From NCBI RefSeq assembly GCF_001701025.1, contig NZ_CP016793.1, forward strand, positions 3,968,001 to 4,032,000: a stretch of 64,000 bases of DNA, given 5' to 3'. Origin of the DNA: Lentzea guizhouensis. Its GTDB lineage: Bacteria; Actinomycetota; Actinomycetes; Mycobacteriales; Pseudonocardiaceae. Below are positions 37,897-46,198 of this stretch, one piece after another (the stretch's first letter is position 1; each line of letters starts with the position of its first letter). The translations under genes and the position numbers were made by a program. The notes beneath the pieces were generated by a model. It ran no database searches, was not told where the DNA came from, and saw only the letters and a list, made by a program, of their open reading frames with translations.

Positions 37897-40302
37897 TCAG
37901 CCGATCGCGCGCTCGGCTCCCCATGCGGCGATGTCGTCGCGGCTCTGCAGTCCGAGCTTGTCGCGCAGCCGTTGCAACCGCGAGGCCACGGTGCGCACGG
38001 AGACGTTGAGGCGGTTCGCGATCTGCTGGTTCGTCATGCCGGTCGCGAGGAGTGCGACCACACGTCGTTCGTGGTCGTCCAACTCCTCGTGCGCCGCCTC
38101 GGTGCGGTCCAGCCACACCTCGTCGTGGATGAGCGCCTCGATCTCGTTTGGTGTCAACGGTGTTGCGGCTGCCTCCGCGCGCGGGACCGGCAGCATCAGC
38201 TGTGCGGTGCGCATGGCTCCCGCGACCTTTTCTGCCCAAAATGGATTCGACACCACGCCGACTGAGCGGCGCATCGCTCGTCCGGTCGCTTCGAGCCGTA
38301 GCGCGCGCTCCGCCTGACCGCGCATCAACGCTGCCATGGCAAGGCCTTCCAAGGCGTCCGGGGCGCTCAGCGGGTTCATGCCGTCCATGCGCAGCGCCTC
38401 CTGGAACGCGTGCGTCGCTTCTTCCAGTTCGCCCTGCATCAACGCGACAGCGCCGCGGGTGCTGAGTGCGCTGGCAATGCGCGCGGGATCACCGGACGTG
38501 CGCGAGATCGGCAACGCCTTCATGACCGCTTTCTCGGCGCGTTCGTGCTTGCCCAGCGACAACGCCGTGCGCGCGAGGTCGATCAGACAGGCCGCGCGCG
38601 CAAGGGGTTCACCGAGCAGTTCCGCGACCCGCAGGCACTCGGTGTTGTTCTCCGCCGACGCCTCCCACTCACCGCTCGACTGCTGCACGGCCGCCAGTGT
38701 GCTGCTGCAGCTCATCATCAGCGCCGGGTGGTCGATGCCGCGCACCAGCCGGGACGCCTCGCCGGACAGCTCGACGGCCTCGGCGTGGTCGCCCTGCTCG
38801 GCGGCGAACCTGGCCGCGTGGTTGAGCGCCACGCACCGGTGGTCGTCCCTTGTGGACGGGCGGCGCAGCGCGTCGCGCAGCATGATCCGCGCCTGGCTGA
38901 GCCGGCCGCTGCGGGCGGCGCAGTCGGCCAGTGCCGAGGTGAGCAGCAGGAGTCGTTCGTCGGCGCGGTCGGCGGCCCACTCGACCGTGCCGAGCAGGCT
39001 GTCGACGTGGTTGTCCAGCTTGTCCTGGACCTCGGCCGGCATCGACAGCGGAGCGCTGACCATCACGTCGGACAGGTCGGTGAACCAGCGCGCCAACGCC
39101 TCGAACGCCACGTCCAGCTCCCCGGCCGCCACCAGCTTCTCCCTGGCGTGCAGGCGGACCGTCTCCAGCTGCCGGAAGCGGGTGGTGCCGGGGACCGCGG
39201 TCACCAGCGACTTGGCCTGCAGCCGGGACAGCACGTCGAGCACGGGTTCGGCCGACCGTTCCGTCGAGCAGACCTCGGTGGCCGCGGCCAGGTCGAACCC
39301 GCCGTCGAACACGCTCAGCCTGCGCAACGCGAACTGCTCGTCGGGCTGCAGCAGCTGGTAGCTCCAGTCGATGGCCTCGCGCAGGGACCGCTGGCGGGCA
39401 GGCGACTTGCGGCAGCCCAGGGTGAGCAGCTCCAGCGGTTCGTCCATGCGGTCGCAGATGTCCGCGACGGGCAGCAGCTGCACCCAGCGCGCGGCCAGCT
39501 CGATCGCCAGCGGCATGCCCTCGAGCCGCGCGCACAGCAGGGCGACGGCGGCGGTGTTCTCCGGCGTGAGGCGGAAGTCCGGTTTGCGTTCGCGGGCGCG
39601 TTCGACGAACAGCTTCACAGCCTCCGACCGCGGCGCCGCGGTGTTCACAAGGTCTCGGTCTGTTGACGGGATGCACAGCCCATCGAGGTGAAAACTGACT
39701 TCACCGCTGATCCACAGCGCCTCCCGGCTCGTCGCCAGCACGCGGACGCCGGGGCAGCGGTTGAGCAGCAGGTCGGCGAGCTCGGCGCAGGTGTCGAGGA
39801 GGTGTTCGCAGTTGTCGAGGACCACGACGACCTTCATGTTCACGAGCGTCTCCAGGACGGTGTCCCGCAACGGCTCGTCCGACTGCTCGACGCCGAGGGC
39901 GTGCGCGACGGCCGGCATGACGTCCGCGCCGTCGGTGACCTGTCCGAGCTCGACGAGCAGCACCCGGTCCGTCCGGCCGCGCCGCAACCGGCCGGCGGCC
40001 TCCAGCGCGAGCCGCGTCTTGCCCGCACCCGCACTGCCCACGAGCGTGACGAGACGATGCCTGCGCATCAGCTGGTCGAGCTTCGAGAGCTCCTGCTGAC
40101 GCCCGACGAACGCGTCGCGCGCCGCGGGCAGGTTCGCGAGCACCCGCAGGTTCTTCCTGGTCGCGGGCGTCGGGGCGGTCGCGACCACCCGCCTGCGGTA
40201 CGCCCGTTGGCGGCAGGCGTTGGAGCAGTAGGACCTGCGCTGGTCAGAGGTGGCGGGAGGCAGCGTGCCGGCGCACAGGGCGCAACGTCCGGTGCTGGTC
40301 AT
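37897..40302 (-). CDS. STAND-type ATPase regulator with N-terminal zinc-ribbon-like domain and C-terminal LuxR HTH
   Basis: 801 residues. The N-terminus has a four-Cys cluster (Cys7, Cys10, Cys26, Cys30; CSNACRQRAYRRR), a small zinc-binding module. A NB-ARC/STAND ATPase follows: P-loop GSAGAGKTRLA at 89-99, VVVVLDNCEHLLD (Walker B), EGMPLAIELAARW. The middle is TPR-like. The C-terminal HTH reads LLATGMTNQQIANRLNVSVR. It resembles LAL/MalT-like actinomycete regulators, with an unusual zinc start. Target and inducer unknown; the NarL-type regulator gene diverges 204 bp away. Confidence 0.88.
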   Translation of the reverse strand: MTSTGRCALCAGTLPPATSDQRRSYCSNACRQRAYRRRVVATAPTPATRKNLRVLANLPAARDAFVGRQQELSKLDQLMRRHRLVTLVGSAGAGKTRLALEAAGRLRRGRTDRVLLVELGQVTDGADVMPAVAHALGVEQSDEPLRDTVLETLVNMKVVVVLDNCEHLLDTCAELADLLLNRCPGVRVLATSREALWISGEVSFHLDGLCIPSTDRDLVNTAAPRSEAVKLFVERARERKPDFRLTPENTAAVALLCARLEGMPLAIELAARWVQLLPVADICDRMDEPLELLTLGCRKSPARQRSLREAIDWSYQLLQPDEQFALRRLSVFDGGFDLAAATEVCSTERSAEPVLDVLSRLQAKSLVTAVPGTTRFRQLETVRLHAREKLVAAGELDVAFEALARWFTDLSDVMVSAPLSMPAEVQDKLDNHVDSLLGTVEWAADRADERLLLLTSALADCAARSGRLSQARIMLRDALRRPSTRDDHRCVALNHAARFAAEQGDHAEAVELSGEASRLVRGIDHPALMMSCSSTLAAVQQSSGEWEASAENNTECLRVAELLGEPLARAACLIDLARTALSLGKHERAEKAVMKALPISRTSGDPARIASALSTRGAVALMQGELEEATHAFQEALRMDGMNPLSAPDALEGLAMAALMRGQAERALRLEATGRAMRRSVGVVSNPFWAEKVAGAMRTAQLMLPVPRAEAAATPLTPNEIEALIHDEVWLDRTEAAHEELDDHERRVVALLATGMTNQQIANRLNVSVRTVASRLQRLRDKLGLQSRDDIAAWGAERAIG

Positions 40303-40506
40303 GGGTGTGTCTCCTCCAGCCGTAACGGCAGGCCCGACGCGTCTCGGACCGGTGTCGCCGCAGGTCGCGGGTGATGTCCTGCAGCGTGCAACCCGTTACG
40401 CCTCGTTCCGCGCGTGACGGTTCGCCCTGTGCTCGTTATGCCTGCCTTCCCCAGATCCTCGTTCGGGAACAAACTGGTGACTGGTCCGGTATGACAGGGA
40501 GTGCGA

Positions 40507-41226
40507 ATGACGGTGACGACGAGCACGTCGACCTCGTGGGCGAACGGGGGCCTGCAGCTGGTGAACAAACCGCGCACGATCACCGTCGGCATCGCCGACG
40601 ACGAGGTCCTGGTCCGCACCGGCGTCCGCGGCGTGCTGGAACGCGCCGGCGGCATCGCCGTGATCGGGGAGGCCGGTGACGGCACCGCCGCGGTGGAGCT
40701 CGCCCGCCGCCAGCGCCCGCAGGTCCTGCTGATGGACGCCGCGATGCCCGGCATGGAGGGCCTCACGGCCGTCCGCATGGTCCGCAGGCATGTACCCGGT
40801 ACACAGGTGATCATGCTGTGCACCCCCCACACGGAGGAAATGCTGTTTCCCGCGTTACGGGCGGGAGCCGCGGGTTTCCTGTTCAAGAACGGCGAGCCCG
40901 ACGCGTTGGTGAACGCCGTCCGCGTGGTGGCGGCCGGCGAGGCGGTCCTCTCCCCGTCGGCCACCCGCGCTTTGGTCGACCACTTCACCGGCGCCGACTC
41001 GGAACGCCGCGACGCCGCGCGCAACCGCATCAGCCTGCTCACCCGGCGGGAGCAGGAGGTGCTCGTGTACCTCGCGCAGGGCATGGCGAACGCTCGCATC
41101 GCCCGGCTCATGTACCTGTCGGAAGGGGCGATCAAGGCCCACGTCAGCCGACTGCTGACCAAACTGCGCTGCGACAACCGCGTCCAAGCCGCCCTCATCG
41201 CACGCGACGCCGCCCTTCCCTGCTGA
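40507..41226 (+). CDS. NarL/FixJ-family response regulator, no adjacent kinase
   Basis: 239 residues from ATG 40507 (GTG at 40501 would add two; GGGA spacing favours ATG). Receiver: GIADDEVLVRTG acidic pair, LLMDAAMPGM phospho-Asp, LCTPH replacing the usual conserved Thr region, and FLFKNGEPD conserved Lys. Output: LLTRREQEVLVYLAQGMANA and GAIKAHVSRLLTKLRCDNR, a LuxR-type HTH. No histidine kinase is adjacent. The Cys at the Thr-region is unusual. Confidence 0.88.
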   Translation: MTVTTSTSTSWANGGLQLVNKPRTITVGIADDEVLVRTGVRGVLERAGGIAVIGEAGDGTAAVELARRQRPQVLLMDAAMPGMEGLTAVRMVRRHVPGTQVIMLCTPHTEEMLFPALRAGAAGFLFKNGEPDALVNAVRVVAAGEAVLSPSATRALVDHFTGADSERRDAARNRISLLTRREQEVLVYLAQGMANARIARLMYLSEGAIKAHVSRLLTKLRCDNRVQAALIARDAALPC

Positions 41227-41365
41227 TCGATCATCCTGCAACGGCGCACCAGCCAGCCTATCCACGCCTGTTCGCAACGCGAAGCAGGTCACCCGGTTGG
41301 CCCCGTTCGGAAGGATGTCCCTTTCCCGCCAGCATTCGACGCCGCCGGGGCGCACCATTAAAGGC

Positions 41366-42475
41366 ATGCACCACTACACGTCGGCGCGCCCCGCGGCGGT
41401 TCACACTTCACACCCCGCACCCGACGACTTCGTTGCGCGCGCAACACTTCTGCTCGCCGACGGCTTCGTCGACCGCTCCGGCGTCCGCGCACTGGCGTCC
41501 CACCTGGGCTGCACCACAAGCCATTTGCGCCAACAACTTGTGACTTCTTTTGGCGCCGACGCCTCCACTCTCTCCCGCGCCTTCGCCCGTGGCCGCTCAC
41601 TCCCGCCGGTGGACTCACTCCCGTACGTGGTCCCCCTCCGCCTTTCTTTCACACCCCCGCTGTTCCCCGACAACCTCTTCGGCCACCTGATCGCCACCGC
41701 CGTCCCCGGCGTCGAGGAATGGCGCGACAACACCTACCGCCGCACCCTCCGCCTCCCACACGGCCCCGCCATCGCCGCCCTCACCCCACACCCCGACCAC
41801 GTCGCCGCCGTCTTCGCCCTCACCGACCCCCGCGACCTCGCCCCGGCCGTTGCCCAGTGCCGCTTCCTCCTGGACCTCGACGCCGACCCCGTCGCCGTCG
41901 ACACGGTGCTCTCGTCAGACCCGCTGCTCAAACCGTTGGTGCACAAGGCCCCCGGCCGCCGCGTCCCACGCACCGTCAACGGCCCCGAGTTCGCCATCCG
42001 CGCCGTCCTCGGCCAACAGGTCTCCACCGCCGCGGCCCGCACCCACGCCGCCCGCCTGGTCCAACGCCACGGCACCCCGGTAGCCGACCTCCACCTCTTC
42101 CCACTGTCCTTCGACCCGGCCGAACTCGCCGTCCCCACCTCCCGCCGCACCACCATGGCCGCCCTGCTCACGGCCCTCGAGTCCGGTGTGGACCTCACCC
42201 CGACCGCCGACCCGGCCCACGTCCGCGCCGAACTGCACGCCCTCCCCGGCTTCGGCCCGTGGACCGTCGAATCCATCGCGATGCGCGCACTCGGCGACCC
42301 CGACGCCTTCCTGCCCACCGACCTGGGCATCAAACTGGCCGCCGCCTCACTCGGCCTGCCCGTGACGCCGGCCGCGCTGACCCGCCGTTCGGAGGGTTGG
42401 CGCCCTTGGCGTTCTTATGCCGTGCAGCACCTGTGGGCGACCGGCGACCACGAGGTCAACCGCATCCCGACCTGA
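41366..42475 (+). CDS. DNA-3-methyladenine glycosylase (AlkA) with remnant AraC-type HTH
   Basis: 369 residues from ATG 41366 with AAGG upstream. C-terminal HhH-GPD domain: LHALPGFGPWTVESIAMRAL then FLPTDLGI with catalytic Asp. The middle is AlkA_N-like. The first 75 residues (DDFVARATLLLADGFVDRSG, VRALASHLGCTTSHLRQQL) look like the second part of an AraC-type DNA-binding domain, as in actinobacterial Ada-AlkA fusions, but the Cys-rich Ada zinc domain is missing. It should excise alkylated purines; the HTH may be residual. Confidence 0.85.
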   Translation: MHHYTSARPAAVHTSHPAPDDFVARATLLLADGFVDRSGVRALASHLGCTTSHLRQQLVTSFGADASTLSRAFARGRSLPPVDSLPYVVPLRLSFTPPLFPDNLFGHLIATAVPGVEEWRDNTYRRTLRLPHGPAIAALTPHPDHVAAVFALTDPRDLAPAVAQCRFLLDLDADPVAVDTVLSSDPLLKPLVHKAPGRRVPRTVNGPEFAIRAVLGQQVSTAAARTHAARLVQRHGTPVADLHLFPLSFDPAELAVPTSRRTTMAALLTALESGVDLTPTADPAHVRAELHALPGFGPWTVESIAMRALGDPDAFLPTDLGIKLAAASLGLPVTPAALTRRSEGWRPWRSYAVQHLWATGDHEVNRIPT

Positions 42476-42479
42476 CCGC

Positions 42480-42905
42480 TCCCCGCACCCCTCGACTGGC
42501 TCGCCACGCCTGACCCGCTTGCCGCGCCTGGGCTCGCTCGCCTTTGCGTGACCCGTTTGCCGCGCCTGGACTAGCTCGCCGCCGCCTGGAGTCGCTTGCC
42601 GCGCCTGGACTAGCTCGCCGCCGCCTGGAGTCGCTTGCCGCGCCTGGACTGGCTCGCCTTCGCCTGACCCGCTTGCCGCGCCCGGACTCGCCCGCCGCCT
42701 GGAGTCTTTGCCGCGCCGGACTCGTTTTGCCCGGCCTCAACCTGCCCGATGCCTGCCGCACCTCAACCTGCCTGCCGCACCTCAACCTGCCCGGCGCACC
42801 TCAACTTGCCCGCCACACCCGCTCAACCCACCGCGCCCGCAACCCTTCGCCGCGCAGCACTCCCCACCCACGCCCGCAACCCCTCTGCCGCGCAGCGCCC
42901 CACCC
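42480..42905. repeat. GC-rich repeat region with 39-bp tandem units, between AlkA and kinase
   Basis: Convergent gap of 436 bp made almost entirely of TTGCCGCGCCTGG and CTCGCCGCC-type words. Two identical 39-bp units begin at 42557 and 42596, a partial third at 42635. Further on it degrades into CAACCTGCC(C/T)G repeats (about 42735-42810). No convincing gene; open frames are a product of high GC and a three-fold period. Confidence 0.8.
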
Positions 42906-42911
42906 ACACCC

Positions 42912-43805
42912 TCAATCCCGCCCGCGCCCCACCACAACCCCGCACCTGCGCTGCACATTCGCGTACATCGTCGCCGCCGACCCGTCCCCCACGAACCCCG
43001 GCAACGGCGGCACTTCCCCCAAACCCCCTTGCAGCGCCCCGAAAACCTCCCGCGCCGACCCCGGCCGCCCCTCCGGCTCCTTGGCCAGCAACCGTTGCAC
43101 CACCTCGTTGAGCCTGCCCGCGACCGGCCGCGGCGCCTCACGCACGTGCCGCTCGAACACCGCGTACGCCGTCGGCCCGGTGAACAGCTGCTCGCCGGTC
43201 AGCATCTCGTGCAGCACGCACCCCAGCGCGTACAGGTCGCTGCGGGGCTCGGCCACCCCGCGCTGGATCTGCTCGGGTGCCATGTACGAAGGGGTGCCGA
43301 GGATCTGGCCGGCTCGGCTGAACGGGGCCACGTCGCTCTCGCGCAGCAGGGCGAGGCCGAAGTCGAGGACCTTCACGGCGCCGTCGGGGCAGAGCATGAG
43401 GTTGGTGGGCTTGAGGTCGCGGTGGCAGATGCCGCGGTCGTGGGCCTCGGCCAGGACGGCGGCGGTCTGGGCGGCGATGTTGGCCGCCCAGGGTTCCGGG
43501 AGTGGGCCGAACTCGTCGACCAGGTCTGCGATGGTGACGCCGTCGACGAACTGCATCACCTGGAACAGGCGTTGGTCGTAGGTGCCGAAGTCGTAGAGGA
43601 CCGGGACGCCGGGGTGTTCGAGTTTGGCCACGATGCGGGCCTCGCGGGCGAAGCGTTGCTGGACCTCCTCGTCGCTGCCGGGCAGTTGCAGGAGCTTGAC
43701 CGCCACGCGGCGGTCCAGGCGCAGGTCGCGGCCGCTGTGCACGGTGCCCATGCCGCCGCGGCCCAGCGGCAGGTCGTCGATCTCGTAGCGGTCGGCGATC
43801 AGCAC
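42912..43805 (-). CDS. Serine/threonine protein kinase
   Basis: 297 residues from GTG 43805. Kinase motifs are complete: LGRGGMGTVHSGRD (Gly-rich loop), VAVKLL (Lys), CHRDLKPTNLML (catalytic Asp), VLDFGLALL (DFG), GTPSYMAPEQI (APE) and RSDLYALGCVLHEMLTG. Unlike most PknB-type kinases there is no TM helix or PASTA/sensor domain; the 30-residue tail simply ends in the repeat region, so an original C-terminus may have been lost. Cytosolic. Confidence 0.92.
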   Translation of the reverse strand: MLIADRYEIDDLPLGRGGMGTVHSGRDLRLDRRVAVKLLQLPGSDEEVQQRFAREARIVAKLEHPGVPVLYDFGTYDQRLFQVMQFVDGVTIADLVDEFGPLPEPWAANIAAQTAAVLAEAHDRGICHRDLKPTNLMLCPDGAVKVLDFGLALLRESDVAPFSRAGQILGTPSYMAPEQIQRGVAEPRSDLYALGCVLHEMLTGEQLFTGPTAYAVFERHVREAPRPVAGRLNEVVQRLLAKEPEGRPGSAREVFGALQGGLGEVPPLPGFVGDGSAATMYANVQRRCGVVVGRGRD

Positions 43806-43969
43806 CGGCGCAGCCTAACCGGCGACTGTGCAGGGCTGATCTGGTCGGCGCGTGGGATCACGGTGGTGGGTCCGCGCGACTTCCTGATTACCAGGCGGGC
43901 GGGGCGGCCGATCAGGACGTCCCGATCGGGTGAAACGAAGTCACCGTGCGTGGTCATGGGCGAGCCGGC

Positions 43970-45382
43970 TCACGCCGGGCCGATCTGACCGGTCAAGAGG
44001 CCATTGTAGCCCAAACGGACCAGCTCGGCGGCGCCTTCCAAGGAGGACTCCAAGGCCCTGAGCTGGGTGAACGCGCGGCCGTACTTGCGTTGTTCGTGGA
44101 GCGGGAGTGAGGGGACCTGCGTGCGGCGGACGTCCAAGCGGGTCGAGCCGGTCGGGGTGCGGGCGAGTGCGGCGCGGAGCAGACCGGTGAGGTAGTCGGG
44201 GTCGAGGCGGGTCGGGTCGATCTCGTAGACCGCGCCGGTCGGGGAGGTGACGGGGTGGGGGCCGGGGGCCGTGCGGAGGAGGTCGCCGATGGTGGTCATC
44301 GGGGGGAGGGCGCGGTCGTGGAGCTCGGGCGGGTCGGGCATCGAGTACTTCAGGCGCGACTCGACGTAGGCGCGGCCGTGCTGGCCGCGGAGGCGGCCGG
44401 GGCTGAGGTCGACGTCGTCGTCGAGGAGGTCGAGGACGCGCGTGTTCGGTTCGAGCGACTCGGGGATGTCGATGCCGTCGGGGGAGTCGAGCAGCGTCAC
44501 GTGTTCCGGGGCGCGGTCGCTGGGGTGCGGGTGGCGCAGCAGCCACAGGTCGCGGCCCGGTTGGACGGTGATCACGGCGGTCACGGCGCCGGCGCGCAGG
44601 AGGTTGCCGCGGATGCGTTTGCCGGCTCGGCGGGTGGCAGCGGCCGAGGGCATCAGGATCGCCACCGGGGAGCCGGGTTTGGCCAGGTGCAGGCAGTGCT
44701 GGGCCCAGGCGAGCTCGGGTTCGCCGCGCGAGGGCTGGCCGTGGGTCCAGCGCGGGTCGCCGATCAGCTCCTCGTGGCCCCACGCGCGGTCGTGCCACGG
44801 CGGGTCGCACAGCACCGCGTCGGCCCGCTCGAAGATTCCGTTGTGGCGCAACGAGTCGCCGTCGACGATGTAGGCGTCGGGCAGGCGGCGGCGGGCGATC
44901 GCGGCCAGCACCGGGTCGAGCTCCTGGCCGACCTTGCGGCGGGCGCGGGCCAGCTTCAGCAACGAGCCGGTGCCGCAGGACGGGTCGGTCACCGTGCCGT
45001 CGTGCGCCTCGGTCAGCGAGACCATCAGCCGCGCGATCTCCGGCGGCGTCGGGTTCAGCAGCCGGGAGTGGGTCGCGGCGTAGCGCTCGTGCAGGAACTC
45101 GAACGTCGCCGCGTCGGCCTCCACGGCGAGCAGTGCGGGGCCGAGCTTCAGGTCGTCGACGGTGCGGAGCTGGGTCCAGAGGCGGTCGGCGGGGGAGACG
45201 TTGAACGGCTTGCCGTTGCGCCGCAGCCACGCCTCCACGTCGCGCAGCAGGTACAACGGACTGGAGGCCGTGCCACCGACGGGCGCGGGGAAGTCGTCAA
45301 AACGCCGGCGCCAGTTCGACACGGCCGCGCGCCCGACGTCTGCCAGGCGCGCGATGTCACCGGCGTTGACCGTCTCATCCAT
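43970..45382 (-). CDS. N-6 DNA methylase with N-terminal HTH
   Basis: 470 residues from ATG 45382 (GTG 45388 adds two). N-terminal AGDIARLADVGRAAVSNWRR is a DNA-binding HTH. SAM motif I is DPSCGTGSLLKLA, and motif IV CDPPWHDRAWG, giving adenine-N6 specificity; the C-terminal half (ALPPMTTIGDLLRTAPG) resembles type I HsdM/specificity helices (RAFTQLRALESSLEGAAEL). No restriction subunit is nearby, so it is orphan. It may regulate gene expression rather than restrict DNA. Divergent from the PP2C gene across shared half-sites. Confidence 0.85.
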   Translation of the reverse strand: MDETVNAGDIARLADVGRAAVSNWRRRFDDFPAPVGGTASSPLYLLRDVEAWLRRNGKPFNVSPADRLWTQLRTVDDLKLGPALLAVEADAATFEFLHERYAATHSRLLNPTPPEIARLMVSLTEAHDGTVTDPSCGTGSLLKLARARRKVGQELDPVLAAIARRRLPDAYIVDGDSLRHNGIFERADAVLCDPPWHDRAWGHEELIGDPRWTHGQPSRGEPELAWAQHCLHLAKPGSPVAILMPSAAATRRAGKRIRGNLLRAGAVTAVITVQPGRDLWLLRHPHPSDRAPEHVTLLDSPDGIDIPESLEPNTRVLDLLDDDVDLSPGRLRGQHGRAYVESRLKYSMPDPPELHDRALPPMTTIGDLLRTAPGPHPVTSPTGAVYEIDPTRLDPDYLTGLLRAALARTPTGSTRLDVRRTQVPSLPLHEQRKYGRAFTQLRALESSLEGAAELVRLGYNGLLTGQIGPA

Positions 45383-45383
45383 G

Positions 45384-45418
45384 TTCACAACCGTATTGCT
45401 TGTGAAGTGAGTTCACAA
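45384..45418. promoter_or_regulatory. Three alternating TTCACAA half-sites in the methylase/PP2C divergent promoter
   Basis: TTCACAA (45384-45390), TTGTGAA (45400-45406) and TTCACAA (45412-45418) make two overlapping perfect inverted repeats with 9- and 5-bp spacers. The same bases contain plausible -35 boxes: on the minus strand TTGTGA - 17 bp - TACGGT for the methylase; on the plus strand TTGTGA - 17 bp - TCTACT for PP2C. A repressor here would control both genes. Confidence 0.6.
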
Positions 45419-45434
45419 GTGATCTACTGGTGTC

Positions 45435-46136
45435 ATGACACACGAGCTGCGCATCGCCGTGGCCACCGATCCGGGGCTGGTTCGCGAGCACAACGAGGAC
45501 TCGGTGTACGTTCGCGCGGACCTGCAGGCGGTGGCTGACGGCATGGGTGGCCACGAGCACGGCGAGCTCGCCAGTGCGATCGCGGTGGACGTGCTGGCGA
45601 ACTGGCAGGGCGACCTCGGCCCGGCCGTGGCGGAGATCGCGCGCAGGCTCGACGACGAGGCCCCGCAGGGCACCGGCACCACGCTGACGGCGATGCGCTG
45701 GGAGGGCCTCGCCTTCCAACTCGCTCATGTCGGCGACTCCCGCGCGTACGTGCTGAGGGAGGGCGAGCTGCGCCAGCTCTCCCACGACCACACCATGGTG
45801 CAGGCTCTCGTCGACGCCGGCAGGCTGACACCGGAGGAGGCGGCCGGCCACCCGCGCCGCGCGTACGTGCTCAGGGCCCTGCAGTCCGGCAACTCGCACG
45901 AGCCGGACCTCTCCTGGCACCAGGCCCACCTCGACGACCGCTACCTGTTGTGCAGCGACGGCCTCACCGACTACACCGACCTGCGGGACGTCCACGAGAT
46001 CCTGATGTCCACCGAGGACGGCACAGAGGCCGCCTGGCAGCTCATCGCGCTCGCCAACGGCAACGGCGGCCCGGACAACATCACCTGCGTGATCACCGAC
46101 GTCGTCCGCCAGAACAAGAAGTGGTGGCAGCGCTAG
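45435..46136 (+). CDS. PP2C/PPM-family serine/threonine phosphatase
   Basis: 233 residues, the minimal catalytic core. Metal-binding motifs: REHNEDSVYV, VADGMGGHEHGELAS, AHVGDSRAYVLREG, LLCSDGLTDYT and GGPDNITCVI all present. No TM or regulatory domain. A Ser/Thr kinase lies 1.6 kb away, so it may be the counter-enzyme (inference). A hairpin follows 18 bp after the stop. Confidence 0.93.
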   Translation: MTHELRIAVATDPGLVREHNEDSVYVRADLQAVADGMGGHEHGELASAIAVDVLANWQGDLGPAVAEIARRLDDEAPQGTGTTLTAMRWEGLAFQLAHVGDSRAYVLREGELRQLSHDHTMVQALVDAGRLTPEEAAGHPRRAYVLRALQSGNSHEPDLSWHQAHLDDRYLLCSDGLTDYTDLRDVHEILMSTEDGTEAAWQLIALANGNGGPDNITCVITDVVRQNKKWWQR

Positions 46137-46154
46137 GAAAAGCGCGGAAACGGC

Positions 46155-46184
46155 TGTGGCCCCCGGAAACCTCCGAGGGCCACA
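46155..46184. terminator. Terminator between PP2C and tripeptidyl aminopeptidase-like gene
   Basis: TGTGGCCC paired with GGGCCACA, with an imperfect inner CGG/CCG extension and small loop, lies between convergent genes. No U-tract. Confidence 0.6.
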
Positions 46185-46198
46185 ACGACAACGGCAGA

